This document shows, piece after piece, positions 58,450-64,000 of a stretch of 64,000 nt of DNA. Under the pieces are notes generated by a model that was not told the DNA's origin, did not search any database, and saw only the letters and a list, made by a program, of their open reading frames with translations. The position numbers were made by a program, and so were the translations under genes. Every line of letters begins with the position of its first letter. The first letter of the stretch is position 1. The DNA comes from VXYL01 sp963422285 (GTDB lineage: Bacteria > Pseudomonadota > Gammaproteobacteria > Pseudomonadales > Azotimanducaceae): assembly GCA_963422285.2 (NCBI GenBank), contig CAXXJO010000002.1, forward strand, positions 124,001 to 188,000, written 5' to 3'.

Positions 58450-58782
58450 CTACGCGAACCACTTGAGCGCCGCGAACAGCAGCGTCGCGGTGGCGACCTG
58501 AGCGGCGACGATGCGCATCGTCAGCACGGCCTTGACCGCGGCGAGGTCCGCCCTGAGTGCGGCGAGGTCGCCCTTGAGCGCCTTCTCGCTCGCGGCGAGG
58601 TCCGCCCTGAGCGCGGCGAGGTCGCCCTTGAGCGCCTTCTCGCTCGCGGCGAGGTCGCCCCGGGTGGCGGCGTCGGCGTCGCTTTCGGCGACGGTCTCCA
58701 CGATGGCGCGGGCGGCTTCGGCGGCGAGGCCGGCGTCAATGAGCCGGCGGGTGGCCGCCGCGGTATCGATGGCGTAGGCCAT
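58450..58782 (-). CDS. DUF1640-like coiled-coil protein with one membrane helix
   Basis: A 110-residue protein of the DUF1640/CCDC90-like type common near mobile elements. The N-terminal AIDTAAATRRLIDAGLAAEA, RAIVETVAES leads into a coiled coil of 18-residue repeats (DLAASEKALKGDLAALRA twice, then DLAAVKAVL), and a C-terminal hydrophobic helix (IVAAQVATATLLFAALKWF). Function is unknown. The repeats come from a 54-bp tandem duplication. Confidence 0.65.
   Translation of the reverse strand: MAYAIDTAAATRRLIDAGLAAEAARAIVETVAESDADAATRGDLAASEKALKGDLAALRADLAASEKALKGDLAALRADLAAVKAVLTMRIVAAQVATATLLFAALKWFA
58538..58660 (-). repeat. 54-bp tandem repeat inside the coiled-coil gene
   Basis: Two copies, 58538-58591 and 58592-58645, differ by one base (GAGTGC versus GAGCGC), with a partial third copy to 58660. 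The near-identity implies a recent duplication or ongoing slippage. Confidence 0.85.
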
Positions 58783-58915
58783 TGGCGTTCTCCCTGTCTC
58801 AAATTATCGATGATGATTACAGCGCTTGGGGCCGTTGTCCATTTATCCTGTTCTCGGCATATGGGGCAGCTGAACTTGCTCGATCCAGTCATTGATCGCA
58901 CTGGTGCCGGTCCGT

Positions 58916-59254
58916 CTATCCGAGCAGCTTGACGAGACTCGCCTCGAGCTGGCCTTCGCCTAGATCCATGAGATCGGCGACGGCGTAGGAGAACTGCTGG
59001 CAGGCGACGATGTTGGCGGCCATGCGGACGAGCTTCTGCAAGGTCAGCGGGTAGCTGGCGACAGGACGGTCGAAGACCACGCGATCCTCCGCGTAGGCCA
59101 AGGCCCGCTCGAAGGCGGCGCGCATCAGGCCGCAGGCGCGAGCAGCGGTCTGCAAGCGACCGCCGGCGAAGCCGCGCATGGTGTAGTAGAAGCCCCTGTC
59201 CAGCTCGGCTTCCTCGCCTACCAGAGCGCTGCGCGGCAGGAAGAAGTCGTGTAG
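58916..59254 (-). pseudogene. acyl-CoA dehydrogenase fragment
   Basis: The frame LHDFFLPRSALVGEEAELDR, GFYYTMRGFAGGRLQTAARA, AFERALAYAEDRVVFDRPVA, SYPLTLQKLVRMAANIVACQ, QFSYAVADLMDLGEGQLEAS is the middle of an acyl-CoA dehydrogenase. Its FAD-binding N-terminus and its C-terminal helices (after SLVKLL) are missing, and a stop follows at 58916. On the 5' side it is fused to an Rhs-type fragment. Non-functional remnant. Confidence 0.75.
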
Positions 59255-59298
59255 TCCTTGTCTCGGCGCTCCCCGAAGATGCTCCCGAACGGGTCGTA
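59254..59298 (-). pseudogene. YD-repeat (Rhs) core-end fragment
   Basis: The minus strand encodes SYDPFGSIFGERRDKD, the hallmark YDPFG...ERRD that ends Rhs cores. The intact counterpart in the large rhs gene (about 60690-60725) reads GYDPFGERRDRG. Here it is joined to the acyl-CoA dehydrogenase fragment in another frame. Confidence 0.55.
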
Positions 59299-59349
59299 GC
59301 TCGGCACCGGCGGCGCGGCGTAGCACACGACGCTTCCCGCCGTGCCTGC

Positions 59350-59385
59350 CGCCTAACGTTTTCGGCTTGCGGAGGCGTTTTTTTT
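59350..59385 (+). terminator. weak terminator-like hairpin with T8 tract
   Basis: CGCCT (59350-59354) pairs with AGGCG (59373-59377), followed by eight T residues (59378-59385). The stem is only 5 bp with an 18-base loop, so efficiency is doubtful. It marks the left edge of the AT-rich island. Confidence 0.3.
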
Positions 59386-59442
59386 CACAGGTAGGCCATC
59401 ATGTCCGCGTTCAATTCGCCACTAACTAGCAAGGTGTTAACT

Positions 59443-59731
59443 CTATTCCACCGTGTCCAACCAACGGTCGAATAGAGATTTTGATTTTGGTCCAAGATTT
59501 CCAATCAACTCAGGATATTCATAGAAATCAACGTTCTCCAGTATCTCAGCAACGAACAAATTCTCAATTCCTATATTCGACAGCGAATTCAACTGTTGAA
59601 TTATATAAAAAAGGCATCTATGGTATCTTCAGAGACATCCATACTATACATCCGAGATATACATGGAAATGTGATTCACAGACTATACCAGGACTCTTTC
59701 TATCTTCTTCGTCAAGTCGAAGATATTCCTC
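59443..59731 (-). pseudogene. immunity-protein-like gene in AT-rich island, degraded
   Basis: Directly after the toxin tail, with AGGAGG between, come protein-like pieces in several frames: NIFDLTKKIERVLV, SMDVSEDTIDAFFI, then an unbroken 51-residue end QQLNSLSNIGIENLFVAEIL, ENVDFYEYPELIGNLGPKSK, SLFDRWLDTVE with stop at 59443. Breaks coincide with TATA-rich and T-run sequence. The acidic, AT-rich character and position after a polymorphic toxin end are those of an immunity gene. Family not identified. Confidence 0.5.
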
Positions 59732-59839
59732 CTAATTAGAAATCCCTTTTATCTTATCTACGAATAGCTCAGGAAGCTTATTGACAGGATCTTCTACTAT
59801 GATGAAATTTTGTGTTGTGGCGTAGTGCCTCCTAATCAC
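59732..59839 (-). pseudogene. C-terminal tail of a displaced Rhs toxin domain
   Basis: The frame from GTG 59839 (open back to a TGA at 59887) reads VIRRHYATTQNFIIVEDPVN, KLPELFVDKIKGISN. It is AT-rich like toxin tips and unlike the GC-rich Rhs core. It lies after the premature end of the rhs gene (59910) in a different frame. Probably the end of the toxin domain separated by deletion or rearrangement between 17-bp direct repeats. Confidence 0.45.
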
Positions 59840-59900
59840 TCGCGGGGCATCCAACCGAGGATCCTGCGCATTATGAATGCAATATCACTCGCGGGGCATC
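59835..59900 (+). repeat. 17-bp direct repeat pair at the toxin junction
   Basis: ATCACTCGCGGGGCATC occurs at 59835-59851 and again at 59884-59900, 49 bases apart. The copies flank the break between the Rhs core end and the AT-rich toxin tail. This is consistent with a duplication or a strand-slippage deletion scar. Confidence 0.8.
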
Positions 59901-59909
59901 TAGAAGCCT

Positions 59910-62900
59910 CTAGCTCCCCTTCGTAGCCCGGCTGACAACTTTCGTACCGGTCTTCTGCGCCGCCTTCCCACCCGGGGCGACGCCCGCGACGATCCCACCG
60001 CGGCGAGACCACGATGGACCAGCTCGCCGGCGATGTAGTCGTGCCCCGTGACCACCTCGACCACGGACTGGATCGAACCGACCACGGGAACGGCACCCGC
60101 GCCGATTGATGCCAATTCTCCGCCGGAGAACATCGGCTGGTCCGCCGGCTCCCCGCCCTCGTCCGGCATCCGCACCTCGTGCGCGGTCGCGTGGAACACG
60201 GGGACGCGGAAGATGTGCTGGCGGGCGTACGGCGCGAAGAAGCCGCCCCGCCCGCCGCCCATGTCGCTCCGCGAACTGGGCACGTGGATGGAGCCGTACA
60301 CCCGGATGCGCGCGGTGGCCATGCGGACGTGCAACCTCGCCAGCCGCGCCGTCGCCGTCGAGAAGCCGCCGCCCCCGCCGCCGTCCAGGCACATCACCCC
60401 GCCCACGTTGCAGCCCGGCCCCGCCCGGAACAGGCCGGTCGGATCCACGTAGCTCGTCGGGGCGTTGCCGACATAGGCGTACAGGTTCCAGTTCCGGCTG
60501 TCGGTCGCGTCGGCCACGATCGGGTCTGGACTCAGGTAGCGCCCCAGCCGCGGATCGTAGAGGCGGCCGTTCATGTGGACGAAGCCCGTCCGATCCAGAT
60601 GCTCGTGGCCGGCGTAGCCCCGCGTCGCGCGCATGTCCCGGGCGTCCGCCAGGGCCTCCACGTCGTCCGCGCCCAGCTGCGCCGTCCAGCCCCGGTCGCG
60701 GCGCTCCCCGAACGGGTCGTAGCCCAGCGCCAGCAGCTCGGCGCCGGCGGCGTCCGTCGCCGACTCCACCGAACCCAGATGGTCCCGGTGCAGATGCTCG
60801 AACGACGACGACCGGCCGGCGGCCGACGTCGTGCGCACGTGCAGCACGACGTCGCTGATCCGCGTCTTCTCCACCGACCGGTATTTCGCGTCGCCGGCGC
60901 GCGCCACTTCCTCGTAGGCCCCGACATAGTGGGCGCGCTCCGTTCGCAGCGCCCCGTCCGCGTCCCGCCACGCGCTCTTCCGGTAGTAGCGGTCGCCGTC
61001 CGGGCCGTAGCGGAACTCGTCGCGGGCCGTCGGCGACGCGTCCCTGGCGCTGCTCCCCGCCGTCACCCGCGTCGGCAGCCCCCGGGCGTCCCAGGCGATG
61101 AACCGGTCGTCGTCGCCGGCTGCGGCGTAGCGCACGACGTGGCCGCTGGCATCGTAGCCGAACATCTGCCGCACGCCGCCCACAGTGGCTTCCGTCAGAC
61201 GCCTCCGGCCGGCGCGGCCGTTCTCGTACCGATAGGCCGTCACGTCCGCGTCCGAGGGGACGTCGCTCGTCTTGCGCGTCAGATGGCCGCGCCGGTCGTA
61301 GCCGAAGTCCAGCGTCCGGCTCGGCGAGGCGCTTCCGGACAGATACGTCCGCGCACTCGTCAGCCGGTCCAGATAGTCGTAGCCGAAGGTCTCCACGCGC
61401 TGCCCCCGTTGCAGGCGGCCGCTCCCCGCCGCGCCCGCCCGCCGGCCTTCCAGCAGGCCGTCGCTGCGCCAAGCGTAGCGGTTGGCCTGCAGCGTCTTCC
61501 TCCCCAGCGCCGTGTCGATGGCCGTCGGCCGCCCGCTGGCGGCGTCGAAATCGCGCACCGTGCGCACACCATTGCCGTAGACTTCCCGGGTGACGTTGCC
61601 GTAGGCGTCCATGGCGTCGTAGGCCACCAGTGCTTTGGCATTGGCCCGATCCAGCACCTCGGACAGGTAGCCCCGGCGGTTGTAGACGTATTCCACCGTC
61701 AGCCCCGACGGGTACGCCACCGTCTCCGGGCGCCCCTGGGCATCGTAGCCGTATCGGTGCGTCCAGGTCCGGCTCGTCCCGTCGATGCGGGTGCGCGTGG
61801 TCTTCGTACTCAGCCGGGCGTCCATATTGTAGGCGTAGGTTTCCGTGAATGCCGTGCCGCCGTAGCTGCGGCTGGCGAGCCGTCCCCTGCCGTTCCTCGG
61901 ATCGTATGCCCACCGCGCCACGGTGCCGTCCGCGTCGGTCCGCTTCGTGCGGCGCCCCAGCTTGTCGTACTCGTAGCTCGTCGTGCCCCGGGGGGTCCGT
62001 TCGTTGCCGCAACTCTCCCAGTGTCGTGTAGGCGAACATCGTCGTTCCTGCGTCCGGGTTCGTCACCCACGTTCTATTTCCCGCGGCGTCGTAGCGGAAG
62101 GCCGTGGCGTAGTCGCCGTCCACCACCACCTGCGTCGGCAGGCCCGAGCCGTCGTAGGCGTAGCTCGTGCCAACCCGCTGCCGCGAATTCCCATGCGCGC
62201 CGTCCACGCTCTGCACCAGTTCGCCGAGCACGTTGTGCCACTCCTCCCGCTTCCGCGTCGTCGAGCTGCCGGTCCTGCGCACCGTCTCGGTGGTCGTGGT
62301 CTTCACGCGATGCGACCTCGCATCCGCGGCGTAGGCGATGGACGTGCGGCCGCCGTCCGGGCGCGTCTCGGATGCCAGCCTGCCGCGCCCATCGTAGCGG
62401 TACGCCGTGTAGTGCGCGGTCTCGGAATCGAGGTGCGGCTGGCTCTCGCAGGCCACCAGCCCGCGGTCGTTGTAGAACACGTCCTGGCGTCTTTCATCGG
62501 AACCATCGAAGGACTGCACGTCGGTGCGGATCACCCGCCCCAGCGCGTCGTAGTAGCGCACCGTCCGCGGCGCGGTCGGCGAAGTGGTCGTCGATTTCAT
62601 CGCCGGCGTCACGGACACCGTGCCGCCGCCGCCCCCGCAGGACGACCGGCGCACGCTCACCGCCGCGCAGGCAGCGCATTGGGCGTAGGTGGTCGATTCC
62701 GTCACGCCGTCCCATGCCTGCGTCCGTTCGACTTCGCGCCCGAAGCCGTCGTAGCCGATCCGCGTCACCCGTCCATTCGCATCCGTCAGCGACGTCGGCA
62801 GGCCAAGCCGCACGTCCCAGGCCGCTCTCCGGACATGGCCCGCGGCATTGGTCCACCGGGTAGGATGGCGCTCTCCCGCGGAACCGAAGCCCGATGCCGT

Positions 62901-64000
62901 CGAGCGCCGCGCCGCGACGTTGCCGCCCGAAACAAGCGTTCGCTCCATGTTGCCGCGGGCGTCGTAGTCGTATTCCGACACCAGCCGAAGGCTGCTGTCG
63001 GAGGAGAACCGCGTTACCGCGTCCACGGCATTGGTATCGCCGTATGCGGTCATGGTGGCGGATTGGGTCCGCGACAGCGTGCTTGATCCTTGGTAGTGCT
63101 TCGCCGCAACCTGGTTCACGAAGCCGATCAGCCACTGGTTGGCGGTGCGGTTGGCGAAGCGAATCGTGTATTCCGTTTTCCGCTGCACATCGCCCAGCGC
63201 ATAGTCCGCCACCGCGCCCCAGGGTGTTCCGCCGCCCCTCGACGACACGGCATGTCCCGTGCGCACGGTTCGCACCAGCTTCGTGAGTTGGCCGCGGGAG
63301 AGGGTCGGCGTGTCCGTGATCTGTCGCGCACCCAACTGCCTGCCGCCTTCGTAGATCAGCTCCGTGGTCTTCGGGGCATACGGCAGGTAGGTCTTCTCGG
63401 CGCCGTGAGACAAGTCCTTCTTGGCATAGGACACGAACCGCTTCGACAGCGCTTGCGCTCCCGGCGAACCGTAGGCCCGATCGTACTGCGCCATCGCGCT
63501 TGCCTGTCCGTAGTAGGGGAAGTCCAGGCGGTATTGCGCATAGGTGACGATGCCCGATGCCGTGTCCGTCTCCCGCGTCGCGTAGAAGCCCAGGAATCCC
63601 CAGCCCCGCGCGCTCTCCCAGCCGCGGCCCTGGTAGGCGTACCGCGTCCGGTGCCAGCCGCCGATGCCGTTGCTGCGCGCAATCTCCGTCACCACCGGTT
63701 TGACATTGCCCGATGCGGTGCCGGACAGCGCTTGCGCATCCGCCGGCGGCTTGCCCCCGCCGAACGGGCTCGACCTCGCAGAGAACAGAAACGCATGCGT
63801 TCCGTTCGTCGTCAGGATGTCGTGGCTGAACGACGTGATCTTCCCCAGCGGATCCGTGATCTCGTTCACGCACGTTTGCAGATGCGGCAGCGTCGCGTCC
63901 GGGTTCTCCCAGCCCACCGTCAGCGGCGGGAGGCAGTCCTCGTCCCCCGATGACCGATAGCCGCACAGCTGCAGGCGCTTCAGGCGCCGCCAGCCCTGGG
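59910..64000 (-). pseudogene. large YD-repeat (Rhs/TcdB-like) protein gene, frameshifted and cut by window edge
   Basis: An Rhs-type shell protein of more than 1350 residues in view. The part nearest the window edge (RLKRLQLCG, CLPPLTVGWENPDATLP) resembles SpvB/TcdB-type B-components. Dozens of YD repeats follow (YDALGRVIRTDV, YRYDGRGRLASETRPDG, YDYDARGNMERTLVSGG). The core ends with RDHLGSVESATDAAGAELLA, LGYDPFGERRDRG, YDPRLGRYLSPDPIVADATD and NLYAYVGNAPTSYVDPTGLF. A pre-toxin region (VVEVVTGHDYIAGELVHRGL) comes last. One shift occurs at a run of six C (61989-61994) and another near 59990-60000 (GGTGGGATC); joining frames restores GIVAGVAPGGKAAQKTGTKV. The frame then stops at 59910 before any toxin domain. 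Such proteins encapsulate a C-terminal toxin. Confidence 0.9.

Noticed and set aside
60179..62863. 894-codon plus-strand frame opposite the rhs gene
   Set aside because: Antisense of YD repeats in GC-rich DNA gives long open frames by codon bias; no recognisable protein.
1..64000. CRISPR arrays, rRNA genes, complete insertion sequences
   Set aside because: Looked for regularly spaced repeats, rRNA-like sequence and transposase motifs; none seen. The only tRNA gene found is tRNA-Sec.

Overview
This window is high-GC chromosomal DNA of a gammaproteobacterium-like organism. The evidence is a type II secretion cluster, a TonB receptor, etfBA/etfD, a complete bacterial selenocysteine (Sec) machinery, and a sequence at 57645-57672 that matches the Escherichia coli dif site at 25 consecutive positions. 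I cannot name the species. An uncultured or host-associated lineage would fit the many decayed toxin, restriction and integrase genes. Genes are dense, often overlap by 1-8 bases (ATGA, GTGA, TGATG) and use GTG/TTG starts.

Layout. 1-6.3 kb: end of a methyltransferase gene, dinB, an MFS transporter, then a secreted redoxin and a selD fusion that look like one operon. 6.4-7.6 kb: wreck of a restriction/defence locus (multiply frameshifted C5 DNA methylase meeting a truncated GHKL ATPase). 8-12.4 kb: Uma2-family gene, then a tightly overlapping minus-strand operon GCS2-type ligase, M14-type deacylase, metX. 12.8-13.6 kb: AAA ATPase that appears to be a deletion chimera. 13.8-15.5 kb: CmcJ/NvfI-type oxygenase and a frameshifted small gene. 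15.5-18.9 kb: selA-selB-selC with an unmistakable tRNA-Sec. 18.9-25.2 kb: NfeD/SPFH pair, beta-hydroxyacid-dehydrogenase-like gene coupled to a Ser/Thr kinase, TPR peptidase-like protein, ugd. 25.7-30.2 kb: gor, alkaline phosphatase, AGCS symporter. 30.3-34.8 kb: sppA-darT-darG with overlapping genes, and murF. 35-38.8 kb: a TonB-dependent receptor whose C-terminus continues into a repeat linker and an OmpA/Pal-type peptidoglycan-binding domain. 39.7-45 kb: moaA, DUF1285, etfD, etfBA. 45-47 kb: frameshifted DNA methylase and pyrB. 47.2-55.2 kb: gspEFGHIJKLM. 55.4-56.4 kb: secreted SAM hydroxide adenosyltransferase.

56.4-64 kb is a mobile, decaying zone around the dif site. It holds a solitary pilin-like gene with a near-consensus promoter, an integrase pseudogene, a coiled-coil gene with a 54-bp repeat, an acyl-CoA dehydrogenase fragment joined to an Rhs fragment, an AT-rich toxin-tail/immunity remnant, and a large frameshifted YD-repeat (Rhs/TcdB-like) gene running off the right edge.

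How the genes fit together. SelD makes selenophosphate, SelA converts Ser-tRNA-Sec to Sec-tRNA-Sec and SelB delivers it. No selenoprotein gene was recognised here. EtfAB and EtfD pass electrons to quinone. GspE-M form the motor, platform and pseudopilus of a type II system whose gspC and gspD are not in the window. Frameshifts are confined to mobile, toxin, restriction and orphan genes while housekeeping genes are intact, so they look like real decay more than sequencing error.
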